Shown piece by piece: positions 24,162 to 37,110 of a stretch of DNA of 64,000 nt; position 1 is the first letter of the stretch; every line of letters starts with the position of its first letter. The notes under the pieces were generated by a model. It had not been told where the DNA came from, ran no database searches, and saw only the letters and a list, made by a program, of their open reading frames with translations. Source of the DNA: Diadophis punctatus similis. Lineage: Eukaryota > Chordata > Lepidosauria > Squamata > Dipsadidae. Location of the stretch: positions 53,503,359 through 53,567,358 of the forward strand of contig JALIGW010000001.1 of assembly GCA_023053685.1 (NCBI GenBank). Reading direction: 5' to 3'. A program made the translations under genes and the position numbers.

Positions 24162-26377
24162 CTATCTTTGGGATAATAAGAAAAAGAAAGCTATTGAGAA
24201 AAATAAAAACTATAGAGAACTGAAATTACGGATGGGTGCTTGCCATGAAAATGCCATTGTAAAGGCTTTGCCCAGCAAAGTAGTTCTGCAGTTTACAGAA
24301 CGATATAGTTCCTGACTTCTGAGCAACTTCTTGTAGGTAAGAAAAAGAATTCCAGACTTCAAGAGTTACCAAGCCCACCCATACATAATTTCCCTGTCCA
24401 AGAAAATCAGATTTGGGGGCAGGGGCGGGATGTAGCCTGAAAAACAAAAACTTCCTATAAAGAGGCTGTCCAAGCAGCCAAAATATGTGAACTCATTGGT
24501 GTTTCTCCCACAGACTTGTTGGGCTTGGCAAGAAGGTTTGTAGCTGGTCAAGCTTTTAAAACGGCCCACATATTAAATGACAATTGGAGGTATATAAACC
24601 CATTGAAAGTTATCAAGGCATGTTTTCTAAAAAAAAAGGTATATTTTCTTGTGATTTGCCCTTTCTTAACACCTATGAATCTTCATAGTTTATTAAATTG
24701 AATTTCCAGACTGCAACTGAAACAACAATTCCACCAAACTTTGAGGATGAAAAGCTATTCAGAAAATACTCAAATACAAATAGGAGTAAACACAAACACA
24801 TATTGTTCTCCCAATTTCCTATGAAATGTGAAAATCAAATCTAAAAAAATAGAATTATAACATAGGATACATTTTTATAAGATCATTGTGTTCATGCTAC
24901 CCAATTACTTTTCTACTTCTTTTAGCTAGGCATACCAGGATTACAAATATGTGAATGAGTACTGGATATCATGAAACAGATATAAGAAATGTCTTAGCTC
25001 CTCGTCACCACCTTATGGTCATATGGATTTTTGCACTCCGGATGTGAGAGTTCTGTCCTTTTACTCAGACACAGAAATAGTTGCTTGAGGTGGGAGCAAG
25101 AATAATTTTGTTGCTTTTGTGGATTCTTTAAAATTAATGCTGAATGTAAACAATAGATTCCAGCAGACTGCTTGACTAAATCCATTGCCAAAAACATTGT
25201 GGTGATAAAGGGGCCTAAGGCAGGGGAAAAGAAAGAAATTATAAATCAAGTAAAACTCTTAACTGTGCACACATTAAAATTAATGCAGTATTTTAAGACT
25301 AAAAGTGCCAGCCACCCATGTGAGTTACTTAAAGCATTAAACATGAGGCCTGTGAGTGCAATTTTAAGCAAATTCTTCATTCTTCAGTTGGGTGAATGAA
25401 GCCTGAAAGTGGGCCATAAGCATTTAGTGAATAACACCTTTAATTAGGGAATACACTGCAGAGTAAAGTGAAATGAAAATGGCTTCATTTGCAAGCAAGA
25501 CTACTAAATCAGAAAACTTGTGATCTTCTGCAATGTACAATTTTTGTTATCCCAACAGAACATCTCTCATAGATAATGTAAACTAGGTTGATGTGTTATT
25601 CAAAGTTATTTGAGGATTGAGTGCCAGTTAAACACTCCTGTTTCAAAGTGGATTGATGGCAGCCCGAAGTGAATGTGCCAAAGGAGGGGAAAATGTTATC
25701 GGCTCATACCAAAAGAGACTATGCTCTTATTTATTAGTTGAATTCCTTAGCAAGTGTCAGAATTAATATGACAAAAATGATATATATCTAGTGTGGAACA
25801 AAACCTCTGCCATATAAAGTAACATATCAAGCCTTATGTGCTGATGAGATATAAAGTGCCACAAAATACTTCATAAATGCCATTTAGTATTTATGTTGTG
25901 AGAATGTTTGAATCTGATTCAAACTTAATTAAGATTGGGAAACGTAGCCTGATCCTCCCATTAGGCTGGTTGAGTCAGATCCAGGAATAGTAAGATTGCC
26001 TGATGGCTAACGAACTGTTCTAGGGACAGACAGATTCACTTTCCTACACAGGAATGTTGGTAAGAATTCCCAACCTTGTCAACAAGTATTGCCATATATT
26101 GATGGTAATGATATCAGAACCACTCCAAGAGGTAGAATCATTTGCTTTATAGTGGCTGGAACAATTTGCACTTGGGTGTTGCTTCCGAAAAAAGTTGTAT
26201 TGACTGGGGACTGCATATTGAAGATCCAAACATGGCACTTTTTAACCTTGATGAACTTGGAATTCTGGGAATATTAGGGTAGGGGAGGATGACATGAAAC
26301 TTAATAAATTGCATTGGATAATTTCATTTTTGCTCTGAATATAAAGGATTCCAGAAGCTTTGTTTCATAACTAAATA
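24162..26377. other. Mostly single-copy sequence; candidate conserved non-coding stretch
   Basis: No repeat family is recognised. About 25240-25560 is a complex AT-rich block with homeodomain-type TAATTA cores (for example CCTTTAATTAGGG near 25438) and no repeat hallmark, so it is a candidate conserved element. Only cross-species alignment can test this. Confidence 0.3.
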
Positions 26378-27385
26378 CCGTACTTTTCGGAGTATAAGAC
26401 GCACCCTTTTATCCCAAAAAATAGGGTGAAAACTTGGGTGCGTCTTATACACCGAATGCAGCCCCCCCACCCAGCCCCCCAACCCTTTGGCCTCTGTCTT
26501 CCAGCAATTTACCTGCTTGCAGGAAAGAGGGAAGAGCCTGTAAAGCCAAGCAAGTCAGTAGCAGTTTCCCGATCTACAGCTGATTAGGTTTGCCACGTGG
26601 GAAAATGAAATTGAAATTAACTACAAAGAGGCAAATAGCTGGGAGAGACGCAGATTTTTATTTTTTGCTGAACTGGATGGAAGGGGGTAAGTGAATAACT
26701 ATAAATGTCTGTAGAATGTTCAAATTATTAGACTTATTTTTTAAAGACTGCTTTATTATTGTTCTAGAGCCAGGGGTCTCCAACCTTGGCAACTTTAAGA
26801 CTTGTGGACTTCAACTCCCAGAATTCAACAGCCAGCTTTGTTAGCTTTGCTGGCTGTGGAATTCTGGGAGTTGAAGTCCACAAGTCTTAAAGTTGCCAAG
26901 GTTGGAGATCCCTGTAAATCTAGACAACTTAACAAAATAAAGAAGCTTTTTAAAATAAATGCTTGCTCTGAAGAGGCCAGTGCTATTGTATCTTCTTTTA
27001 AATAATAGAGAATAATATATACTTCCAGAAATTTTAATTAATTTTAACAGCTCTGTACAAGTATAGTATGAAATGTAACAGTGTCCTGTTTAGTATTAGA
27101 GTTTAGTTACCTTGGAGTAGATCTATTTAAATAATTGGGAGGAGTTAGTGTGACTACATTTAAGAAAACTTTCTGGCATAATGTACATTTCTCCAATTCT
27201 TTGCTATTTCTATGGGTCAGGCACACATGCACAGAAATACACAGCAAACAGTGTATATCATCTGTGCTGTTTGCTGTTTGGTTTGGCAAATTGCTTGGAG
27301 GCAGAGGCCCTTTTCCCTTGTTTTCCTCTCCCAAAAGTAAGGTGTGTCTTATACTTCGGTGCGTCTTATACTTTGAAAAATACAG
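26378..27385. mobile_element. TA-flanked DNA transposon, about 1 kb, non-autonomous
   Basis: The left end CCGTACTTTTCGGAGTATAA GACGCACC and the right end GGTGCGTCTTATACTTTG..ATACAG are inverted matches of about 28 bp, and both are bounded by TA (26376-26377 and 27386-27387). A second inner inverted pair of GGTGCGTCTTATAC sits at about 26438 and 27358. The TA flank fits Tc1/mariner-type transposition. No transposase is visible. A hAT element is nested at 26771-26914. Confidence 0.75.
26771..26914. mobile_element. hAT foldback element, 144 bp, nested
   Basis: Inverted arms start CAGGGGTCTCCAACCTTGGC, and the right arm ends GGTTGGAGATCCCTG. The central part has a further palindrome around AGCCAGC/GCTGGCT. 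It is the same family as 22973-23082 but with a longer loop. It lies inside the TA-flanked transposon and so postdates it. No clean target duplication is visible. Confidence 0.88.
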
Positions 27386-27551
27386 TAGTTTGTGAAACAT
27401 ATGAGTGCTCCAGCAAAGAAGAAGCAATTTGAGTAGCCTGAGAAAAGAGGCCAAGTTTATTTTCTACATCATAATATTCTCAGAAAGTTAAGACTGCAGT
27501 CCTCATTTTGTATTTTTAATTCAGGCTGGCCACACAGATAAGGGAAGAACT

Positions 27552-27773
27552 ATGTTGGCGCAGTGGTTAGAATGCAGTATTGCAGGCTAATTCTGCCGAT
27601 TGCCAGCAGTTCGATTCTCATCGGCTCAAGGTTGACTCATCCATCCATCCTTCCAAGGTCAGTAAAACGAGGATCTGGATTGTTGGGGGCAATATGCTGA
27701 CTCTGTAAACCACTTAGAGAGGGCTGTAAAGCACTGTGAAGTGTTAAATTAGTCTAAATGCTATCGCTATCGC
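27552..27773 (+). mobile_element. Sauria-type tRNA-derived SINE
   Basis: Head TTGGCGCAGTGGTTAGAATG, B-box-like GTTCGATTCTC, middle TTGTTGGGGGCAATATGCTG and end TAAATGCTATCGCTATCGCT. It is slightly more diverged than the 23.9 kb copy. Confidence 0.88.
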
Positions 27774-28168
27774 TAAGGGCACACAATCAAAATGGGGAGC
27801 AGGCATATTTTCAGCCTTACACTGATAGACTCAGCGATGCAACTGAATAGCTGGATGCAGATCTAATATCTTTAGAATGGGGATTATTTTAACTGGTATC
27901 CCTCCATAATAGCTGCTTTTACCCAACTGTGTTTTAGAATCTGGGTGAAAGGCCGGGACTGCTGCCCATATGTAGCTCCTGACAGATATTATGCTGATCC
28001 TTGAATCCTTCGGCAGTTTGGCACTAAAATTGGATGGTGAATAAAATTTGTTAACCAAAATTCAGTGCAATGGCTTGTTATAAAAATAAAATCATGCATT
28101 GCAGATTGCTGAAAATTGAAAATGAACATTCATTTAGAAATCAGCCTTTGATTTTTATTAATTTTGAT
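27774..28168. other. No recognisable feature
   Basis: Short single-copy-looking interval before the CTTT tract. Confidence 0.45.
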
Positions 28169-28182
28169 CTCTCTCTCTCTTT

Positions 28183-28253
<71 letters not shown>

Positions 28254-28267
28254 CTCTCTCTCTCTTT

Positions 28268-28351
<84 letters not shown>

Positions 28352-28370
28352 TTTCTTTCTTTCTCTTTTT
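28169..28370 (+). repeat. (CTTT)n/(CT)n microsatellite
   Basis: Two long CTTT arrays are separated by a short CTCTCT stretch near 28252-28264. The poly-Phe/Leu/Ser and Lys/Glu frames here are artefacts. Confidence 0.97.
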
Positions 28371-28417
28371 CATGGTTTCTGCTGTTGATATATTTTGGAC
28401 CTACCTAGCATGTGAGA

Positions 28418-28618
28418 ACAGAATCCTTAGGAGAAGATGATAGATCACCCAATTCAAATAAGTCAAATACTATTAAAAATCTATATATAGCTGCAATAGT
28501 TCTAGAAATATTACAAGCTCCCTGGTTCCCTCAAAAATTGTATGGGAGTCCCAGGCACTTTTGTTATCATCCTATGGCTTAGGAGAAGATGACAGATCAC
28601 CCAATTCAAATAAGTCCT
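28418..28618 (+). repeat. Direct repeat of about 42 bp, 159 bp apart
   Basis: TTAGGAGAAGATGATAGATC ACCCAATTCAAATAAGTC at 28418-28457 recurs at 28577-28616 with one difference. The spacer is not repeated. It could be an old tandem duplication with divergence of the intervening part, or part of an unrecognised retroelement. Confidence 0.85.
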
Positions 28619-30726
28619 CCATCATTTCAGAATCAATAGGTCAGAATCAGACTCTAGTAGTTCCTCTGCCCAAGACTTTCCTCATCGCAGCCACATAGCC
28701 CATGTGAACAATAGCACTGCTGGCTTGCATATCAGAAGACAGATGCCGCTGTGCTTGCTTGCAAGGGAGAGCATATTGGAAGTGAAGATCTACCCAAGAT
28801 CTACCCAAGAGTAATCCAGCATGCCTGGCTGAACTTGCATCCAAATCAGACCTTTTGAATAGTAGCATGGTTAAGGCATTATAACACAGTCATAGAATTG
28901 GCCTTTTAGCCAGATCAGCTGAGCATTAGCTGATAAGAACAGGATAGCTATAGCCTCCAATATAATTCTATGCTACCTAACCTGTTTGAGTAGCACAGGC
29001 TGGAAATAATATATATTTATTGTCTGTAAACCCAAATAAGCTTTTTTGTGTGTGGCTTGAAGTCTGAATGATAAGATGCATTGTTTGAACTCTGACTGTC
29101 ATTCTCTTATATTCATTATCTGGGATTTAGACTGAAGCTGGAATGGGTTTGACTTTTGTCTTCTTGACTGATTTAGTAGCTACTTTTTGATGTTTGTGTG
29201 TCTTTCTCAGGCTGTGAGTAGCCCTTTGGAAAAATTAGACCTAGGACTATATAACAATGCTCTTCCACTCCCACCCTCTCCTCCAACCTAGTGTAAGGCA
29301 ACCATGGACTTGTTTTAAGATTCCAAACATTACGGAAAATATTAGTACATCTTTAGACCTCCAACTGTGTATAAATTTTGCTTTGCCTAACTACATCTTA
29401 TCATCATGATCAGAATAATTCAGACTGTTCTCAGAATTGGTTTGTACCCATTTTGTTGAAGGACAATTATAAAGTCACCAGAATAACAGAGTATCTGTTG
29501 TATACTGTAGAAATAGTATACAAGTAGAAATTCAATCCTGTTTTTTCAAAAATCAGAAGTTGAGAACAAATTATGGCTTCTGATCCTGCTTATTACCAAA
29601 TAAGCCAAATTTCATGTTCATTGGCTAAGGCAAACAATTAAAAGACTTCATCAAATGCATTTCCCAAGTTGAGCTAACAAGAGAAACTGGCAAAATGTTA
29701 CAAGAATTCTGTCTTGATCATGATATACACATATTTAAAATTATCCTTGAGATAATTTTAAATTATTTTAAACTCTATTGAAGTAGTTTAAGCTGTTTTG
29801 TTGACTAGTTCTGTAATAATACATCATTGATTTATCTATTAATATTTATTAAATTTATTTATTAATATTATTAACAATATTAATGATTAATTATTATTTA
29901 TTACTAATAATTGCAAAATAAAAACACCATATTAACTAGCCAGCAGCAGCAGCAATTCAAAGTTTAAATCAATATAAATTAAATACAGTCAAAATATAAT
30001 TAAGAACCGATTAAACAGCCTGCAGAAGTAGAAAGGTTTTTCATTGGTTCTGAACTGTTGCTAATGTGTGTTCCTGTCAAGCTGCCTGGGGAAGAAATTC
30101 CATAAATAAGGTGCCACCACCTATCTTCAGCATCTCCATCACCATCATTGCTGCTTTTCAACTCTATCTTGACACTTGCCTCTGATTCTTCCTTACTCCT
30201 AATATTATCGATACTACAGTAATATCCTCAGATACAAAAAAGTAAAATAAATCGTATACCCAAAGATCCCATTTGGCTACCTTTTAAGATTTTTTTCATC
30301 CCATACAAATCTTGTTTCAAGACAAGGGTTAATGTCAGATGTTGAAATACTCATAGCTTTGAAATAATTTTGACCTGGTTTTTAATGTTTTTTTTAAACA
30401 TTGGGCAGATTTAGGATGGTGGTCTTGGCCGAGTCCACCTTTTTGAAAGTGTTCCAGGATGTGGTGAACCATGAATCTCAACATATGTTGAAGTATTCAA
30501 ACGATTCATGGGCCATGCCAAAATTCAATTGAAAACTCAACTTGCTGTAACTATGCAATTTAGAAACAAAAAATAGCTATGTGAATTGGCTTTGAATCCA
30601 AGTAGTTTGGTCTGACTGCAGTATGGTTCATAAATGCAGAGGTTAACAATCATACTGATGAGTGAATGAGGAATCCTAAGATTGGATTGAAAATATATAT
30701 TACTATATTTTTATAGTTTTGTAGCA
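28619..30726. other. No recognisable feature; AT-rich tract at 29815-29925
   Basis: A low-complexity ATTAATATTTATTA tract lies at about 29815-29925. The minus-strand frame at 28647-28868 (73 codons) has no motif I recognise. Confidence 0.4.
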
Positions 30727-31090
30727 TGTTAGAATATTCATGACTGGGAGAGCCCATGTTAACAAGGTCAGCCAATGACTAGGCATAGCAACTAAGTCAG
30801 CCAATGGGAGCTAAACACAGCTGAGTCTGTGCAGAGAATTGAAACTGAAAACTTAAGCTTAAGGCTGAGCGTGGCTCAGCCCACTCTGTACTCTCTGTGC
30901 TTGTCTGCTCTGCTGAAATGAAACTAACTCTCCTGCTTGTGTTTACTTGTAACTACATTGAAGAAGAACTCTGCTAATAGTATTGTAAATTCATCTGTTA
31001 CTATGTTTATAAAGAAGTTAATGAATACAGCTGAATCAGTTATCTGTGTGTGCTTCTGGTATTGAATTTTATGCAACAAACCCTGATATA
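30727..31090 (+). mobile_element. Possible solo LTR
   Basis: Begins TGTTAGAATATTCATGAC, contains two AGCCAATG CCAAT-type boxes (30769-30776, 30799-30806), a GC-richer promoter-like middle and a 3' part with TATAAAGAAG and a GT-rich end before TTTTATGCAACA. This layout is LTR-like. The exact ends and target duplication could not be fixed, and there is no internal coding sequence. Confidence 0.4.
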
Positions 31091-31129
31091 GTATGACAAT
31101 CATATGCCAGTTATATCATTGTAATTTTA

Positions 31130-31192
31130 AACAATTCCCCTGGGAGTTGGGCGGCATACAAATCTATTTAAATAAATAAATAAATAAATATT
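31130..31192 (+). mobile_element. L2-related 3' tail, short
   Basis: CCCCTGGGAGTTGGGCGGCA TACAAATC followed by AAATAAATAAAT is the distal half of the hairpin seen at 3.25 and 4.35 kb. Only the last 60 bases are present. Confidence 0.6.
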
Positions 31193-33997
31193 TCAGTGCT
31201 ATTTTGGTGCATTATTTCAATAGGCACAAATGTTAATGCAAAAGGCAGCTAGAATGCCTTACCCCTTACAACCTTCTCTGTTTACAGTTGTTTATAACCA
31301 AATCCTGAGGGATGGTATTATTAGTATTATTGTTTCATGCTTTATAGCAAGAATATCTCCATATAACGTGAATGTTCAGCAATGGAGAAATACTACTCAG
31401 TGATCTTGGGAATACATGCAAGTTATTTTGGTCCATGGATCTACTCTTTTGCCAAGAAATTGCAAATATAAATAATAAAAAATAATTTCTCAAGTGTTTG
31501 CAGTAGGCTGGTTTCTTATCTCCTCTTACAAAAACATAAGTGTTGGCCAATGAAGCCAGACTGTCTTTTCGGAGTGCCAAAATATTTAACAGGGATTTAT
31601 TAATATTAGGGGGTAAAAGCAATCTTGCTAAAAGCAAAAAAACAAAAAAAGAGGGAAGAGACTGTTTTTCCCTTCTCTTTTAATAACTGTTTCAGTAGCA
31701 CAATGCTTTAAAAACAAGGTATATTGCCCTGCTATAATACGGTCTTAAGACATGATTTAGATGGAAAATTTAAGTAAGATTAATGCAATTTATTATCCAA
31801 CAAGATATTACTACAAGCCATGCTGCTTGGCTGAATTTTTGAATTTCAATCTAATATTTCAAATGAGAATTCCAGATGGGTATCTTGTTCCCCTCACAAG
31901 GGTGATATTAAGTTTGTAAAACAGAAGAGGTGAAACTAGTTTTAGCACTTGATTAATCATTTAAATTACTTTGCTCCTCTTTGAACCTATTGCCTTTTGT
32001 TTATCAAGTCACTCCAGTAAAACCCCAGCCAATCAAAAATACAGGCAAGATGCCAGATTATTAATATATTCAGTGAATGATTCAGGTCACCTTGAAGTAG
32101 GAGCCACAAATGAATTTATAGTTGCATTGAAAAGACAGAGTGATTCTTGTACACTGCATAATAAAAGCAATAAAAGTAATAAAAGCAACTTAGCTAACAT
32201 TATTATTTTTAATTTAGGAATGGAATAATTAGCACAGCTGGTTATATAGGCATACATGCAAATATCTGATTAAAATTAGACTGTATAATGAACTGATTCT
32301 GAATCTGGTCCATTTGCCCCAGAAATGAATAAATAAATTTTAAAAAATGGTTGAGCATACTTGGAAACTGAAGCCAAAGGCATAATATGGTGTCTTTTTC
32401 AAATGATTAGTTTGAAAAAAATAATAGGAAACTGCTTCTCATGACATGCTCGGTACCTCTATTTTTGTTTATTGGTTTGTTAAGGAAGGTTTTACCAATT
32501 TCCATCCTATCCTCAAAGTCCAGAAAATCTGACCCCCATCAGCAACATATTTTTTTGAGGGCTTCCTTAAGATGAAAGTAATTATTTACTTAGTTTGTTG
32601 CTGCCTTAAAAAAACAGGCAAGGGATTAAGGGGGAATGTGATTATATTTTGATCTAGATAAATGTAATTTAGTGATCAATCCATAATGTTAATCTGTATG
32701 AGAATTTGCTAGGAATCCAGATAGTAAACATATCTTCACTAAATCATCTCACTGGTGTCTTGTAAGAAAGAGAATGAATGTGAGGAAAAAACCCAAGTAT
32801 GTACACTCTCATGAACTCTTTACAAGAAAGTTGGAATATAAATGCAATGAAAATATTTTAATTTGAATGAGAGGGGTCAGCTGATAACTCTCATGAGTCT
32901 AGCCTGGGCTATATTGTAAAGAGGTTAGTTCTAAGTACAGATATAAATATTTTTTCTACAAGAACTAGGCAAGTGTGATTAAAATCTTTCTTTACTTAGG
33001 GCCTACACAGAAAGCATTTTTTTCCCAAAAAATGTAAAACAAAAATAAGTAACCAATCATGAAACCGCCTAGCTGTCTCTTCTGAATATTATGACTTCAG
33101 GAAATTGATTACGATTTCTTCTCAAATTCTATCAGGATAAACCATAAGCATTTGACATAAATTTAAATTCCAGAGTTTCTAGCTAACCCCAAGCTCATAA
33201 ATGAATTCCTAAAAGCTGACTTGTGCCAGAAGACCCAACTCTGCAAAAACCACTTGGCAGAAGCCATTCATTTCAATCACATGAACTGCTCTATTTAGCT
33301 CTCATTCAAACCTTGAAAGAAAGGCCAGATACCCATAAACAAGGAGTTCCTTGAATATCCAGGTCTTTGATTAACTGATGGATACAAATGGAGAGTTCGT
33401 ATGCGGAATCTGGAAGAAAAAGTAGTGGAAAATAATATCAAGGACTTTTCTTTCTAGCTATTAAGAAAGATGGACCATATATCCATGACTTTGGAGTAGA
33501 TGCCCACAGATACAGTTAAGTTTATTCAATTTTGAATTTGATACAGTAAACTGTGGGCTTGGAACGCAAAAGAAATGTTCATCACAATGTCATATCATAT
33601 TCCAGTTCCAAAAGCTTTGCTTAATTTAATTGTGAGCCACATTCTTAATTTCCAAATTCTGTGGTTTTAGTACTTCTTGGAAACTGCTCCTCCTACTCCT
33701 CCAACAAAAATCTTCTTAGCAACTAGAAGAGGGCCATAGGAATTATGGCAGCGAAGTACTGAACATGTTTGAACACTCCACCCGCTTAAATAAGATTTCA
33801 CTAGTATCTTGAAGTTTTAGCTTACTGAGTTGGAATTAGGTCCTAACAAAGAGTATATAGCCCGATGCTTTTCTTTTCTGGAAAGAATTGTTCATAGTTT
33901 TCTAAATTAGACAAAAGCTCTTAAATTGTTTCAAAAATTATTCATTCCCTGATGTGATAGAGGTGAAGATTATTCTTGTTATTCTTGTTATGGTTGG
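31193..33997. other. No recognisable feature
   Basis: Long AT-rich interval. Frames at 31335-31637 (-) and 31971-32228 (+) show no motif. Confidence 0.4.
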
Positions 33998-34050
33998 TTG
34001 CACAGTCAGCCAGATGTTTAGACTGGATTTGGCATTTTGCATACTGGTTC
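33998..34050 (-). mobile_element. R4-like LINE 3' end fragment
   Basis: On the minus strand this reads ATGCCAAATCCAGTCTAAAC ATCTGGCTGACTGTGCAACC, the same UTR block as in the LINE relic at about 14205-14260 and at 60.03 kb. Only about 50 bases are recognisable. Confidence 0.55.
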
Positions 34051-35224
34051 CTAGTTCTCTGGAGCAGGTTTAAATGAGTGTTGGGAAGTTTCCATCAACT
34101 TTCAAGGAAGGAATACAAAAGCCTTGCATTAGTGGCAACAACCAAGTTGACTAAAGACATCTGTAATACAGGTTGATACTAGAGCACCAAGTAGGATTTC
34201 CTGCAGATGTATAAGTGGGAGAAATGAATCTTGTGATTATACTCTGTTGCACTTATGCAACTGCATTGGTAGGCTGGCCTGAGATTGATAAGCTTCCCCC
34301 AACCCTTTGTCCAAAACCAATCTGAAAAAAAGCACAAAAAGATAATGCATTAGCAAAGAAAGCTTCAGGATGCTCTGATCATTTTGTCACACACACATAT
34401 ATATGGTCCTGTGTAGTTAATAAGGTCATTACTTTGTGGGGAGAAAAATACTTTCTTTGATATTAATACATTTCCTCTTCTGATTGTAGAGTTTGCTTGA
34501 TATTTTAATATGAAGTTATCCCCTGTGTAAATATGATGTTTCTGAAATACTGGTGAACAAACATCTTCCTTTTTTTTTTTTGCATTAGTAAATGTCCAAG
34601 AAATAAATTGCCTCTGTAGTAGTAGAAAGATCATCCTCATTATGGCCCAATATCTCTCCTAGTTAGAGTTTATTAAGTTTAAAATCCTCTCGAAATCTGT
34701 CAGCAGTTGAAAGAAGCCAAAACCACTATTGTGGTCAAAGATTTTGTTGGCTGCTGAATAGATTTCATTTAGACTAGCTGCTGCCTCAGTAATAGTTGTA
34801 ATCCAAATGAAATTTTTGAGAATGAAAAATACTATTAAGACCTGTTTTTTGATCTGATTCAGCATTTGGACACAACTATATAAAATATCTGCGTGGGTGC
34901 ACAACCACAGAGAAAACTTCTGTGTGGCCCCATAGCTTGGCCTTATTGGGACTGAATCCCACCTCTGCTGCTGGCCAAACCTTGAGGGGGTTCCCTACTT
35001 AGGAAAAAGGAACTAAAGCATGGTCTACCTTATATTTCCTGGTCTGCTGTGTTATTTTCTGACCCTTACTTTCATGAAGTCTTTTACTGTCTGTCAACCA
35101 GTATCTTTAGGCATTCAAGGATTGGGGAAAAGGGGCTTGTGCTTACCTTATTAAATGTATGAAGTTGTAAAACTTCTTTTACATGAAAAATGCCCAGGGC
35201 CTGCCAGTTTTTGTGAATTCCTAA
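34051..35224. other. No recognisable feature
   Basis: Frames at 34365-34640 (-) and 34659-34904 (-) are open, but I see no family motif in either. Confidence 0.35.
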
Positions 35225-35308
35225 TCAGCAATACTGCCTGGTCTGGCTAAGTGGCGAAACTTCTTGATGCGAACCATTGGCAAAGGTAAGTGGAACCCAC
35301 CCCTGCTT
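35225..35308 (-). mobile_element. hAT MITE, CAGGGGTGGGTTC family, fragment
   Basis: Read on the minus strand it starts CAGGGGTGGGTTCCACTTAC CTTTGCC and then CGCATCAAGAAGTTTCGCC, similar to the copy at 62692-62884. The other terminus is missing. It abuts a Tigger-like element that itself lacks its outer left end. Confidence 0.65.
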
Positions 35309-35615
35309 ACAACCGTTTTTTTCACCCAACCATTGCAGCATTCCCATGGTCACATGATCAAAATCCATACGCTTGGCAACTGACTCATATTTATGATAAT
35401 GGCAGTGTCCCGGGGTCATGTGATCATCTTTTTGCAACCTTCTGGCAAACGAAGTCAACGGGCAAGCCAGATTCACTTGAGAATTGTGTTACTAACTTGA
35501 CATCTGCAGCGATTCACTTAACAACTGTGACCAGAAAGGTTGTAAAATGGGGAAAATTCACTTAACAACAGCAGAAATTTTGGACTCAAGTGTGGTCGTA
35601 AGTCGAGGACTAACC
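35309..35615. mobile_element. Tigger-like DNA transposon, left end missing
   Basis: Starts inside the terminal repeat (CTTACAACCG) and ends GTCGTAAGTCGAGGACTAAC. The interior has the repeated phrase CACTTAACAAC and the GGGGTCATGTGATCA and TTCCCATGGTCACATGATCA blocks shared with 1-143 and 36925-37735. The missing outer left end coincides with the abutting hAT fragment. Confidence 0.75.
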
Positions 35616-36924
35616 AGAGAATCTGCTTCCTGGAGTCTTATAAGAGTTGAGTGGGTAAGCCTGCATACATGCTGGTGATATTGGTGAAAGAAAGAGCATG
35701 GTCTACCTTTAGATCATGAAGTCTGCCCAATGGTCCATCTCCTATGAATTTCTAAAGATGATGCCCTTCCCCATCTCTATTGGGGTGCTTATTTCACCTT
35801 CCTATGTGAATGGGGGGGGGGGAAGGAGCAAATATCAACATTAAAGTTGCCTTTACAGTTTATTTCTGCTCTCTGTTAAGCCAAGAACCTCCTAGGATGA
35901 GAAACAGATCTGAGATTTAGCTGGTCTCCTTCTGTTTTCAGAATTGGGAGAGAGACATGATTTGTTGCCCTATAATATTCTGTGTAATCTAATGCGTTGC
36001 AATATCTACAGCTGAGGAATATACTCAGTCTGCCATCTTATTGTTAGGTAGATAGATTCTAAAATGCAAAACTCATGGTTAATAAAATCAACCAATTTGG
36101 GGCCTTATCTTTTTCTTCCTCCATCCCTTTTTTGTACTATACTACTATTAAGGCTTCTAGAGGATATGAAAGTGCATTTATTTTATGGATTCATCCTCAC
36201 AACTGAAGCAAAAAATGCCTAAATAACTATATTTCACACCCCCTCAGCTTATTGTGGTGACAGCCTAAAATATTTTTAATTTTCCAGTTTTAAAATCTGT
36301 CTTCTCTCAACACAAGCCTTGAAATTCAAATTAGCCTCATTCATAACCGACCTTTTATAAGCTGACTTCTTATAAGTTAGAGAAAAGACATTACATATAT
36401 AATGATTGGTGACTAGAAACCTCTTAGGAACTTTTTGCATAGACTCCCCCAAATTTCTGATTTATGGTTTTGATGGTTAGACAGGATAGATTATAGAAAG
36501 ATGAGTAATATGATGTAAATTTAGAGACAGGATTAAAACATATTGTTGCTTATAACTGCTGTGAAGAATATCAGAAGCCACTTCTTTATATTGTTTTTCT
36601 TTCTCTTCTATTTCTCTCAACTTTTTTCACTTTTTTCTTTTTCTTTGATTTCTTTGTTTTTCTTTTATGTTATACAGTATTAGTTTATGTTAGTTTTTAT
36701 CTTGTTTAATTTTCAATTTTTAAATTAAAAATTAAATACATAATGTTGCTGATGGTGTAGTCAGAGATGGCATCTGGCAAGCTCTTATTGGCTGGATGAT
36801 GCTACTGTTAACACCCTCCCTTTCCTCCATCACTATACACTCCCCTCCTTGGTTATTTTGGCCTGGCACCTGGTTTCTGCAAAGCCATCTGCAAAGCACA
36901 ATTCAGGCATTACATAGTCATATA
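35616..36924. other. No recognisable feature; G-run at about 35812
   Basis: An 11-12 base G run occurs near 35811-35822. A T-rich pyrimidine tract lies at 36590-36720. Confidence 0.4.
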
Positions 36925-37110
36925 TAGGTAGTCCTTGACTTACAACAATTGGTTTAGTGACCGCTTAAAGTTACAGCTGCACTGAAGAATATGATTTATG
37001 ATTGTTTTTCACAGTTACGACCTTGCAGCATCCCCATGATCAGGTGATCAAAATTCAGATACTTGGCAACTGCTTCATATTTATTTGCTTTGTCATGTGA
37101 TCCCCTTTAT

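Noticed and set aside
34659..34904. Viral envelope-like relic on the minus strand
   Set aside because: A hydrophobic run and several Asn residues were noted, but no diagnostic motif, so no call is made.
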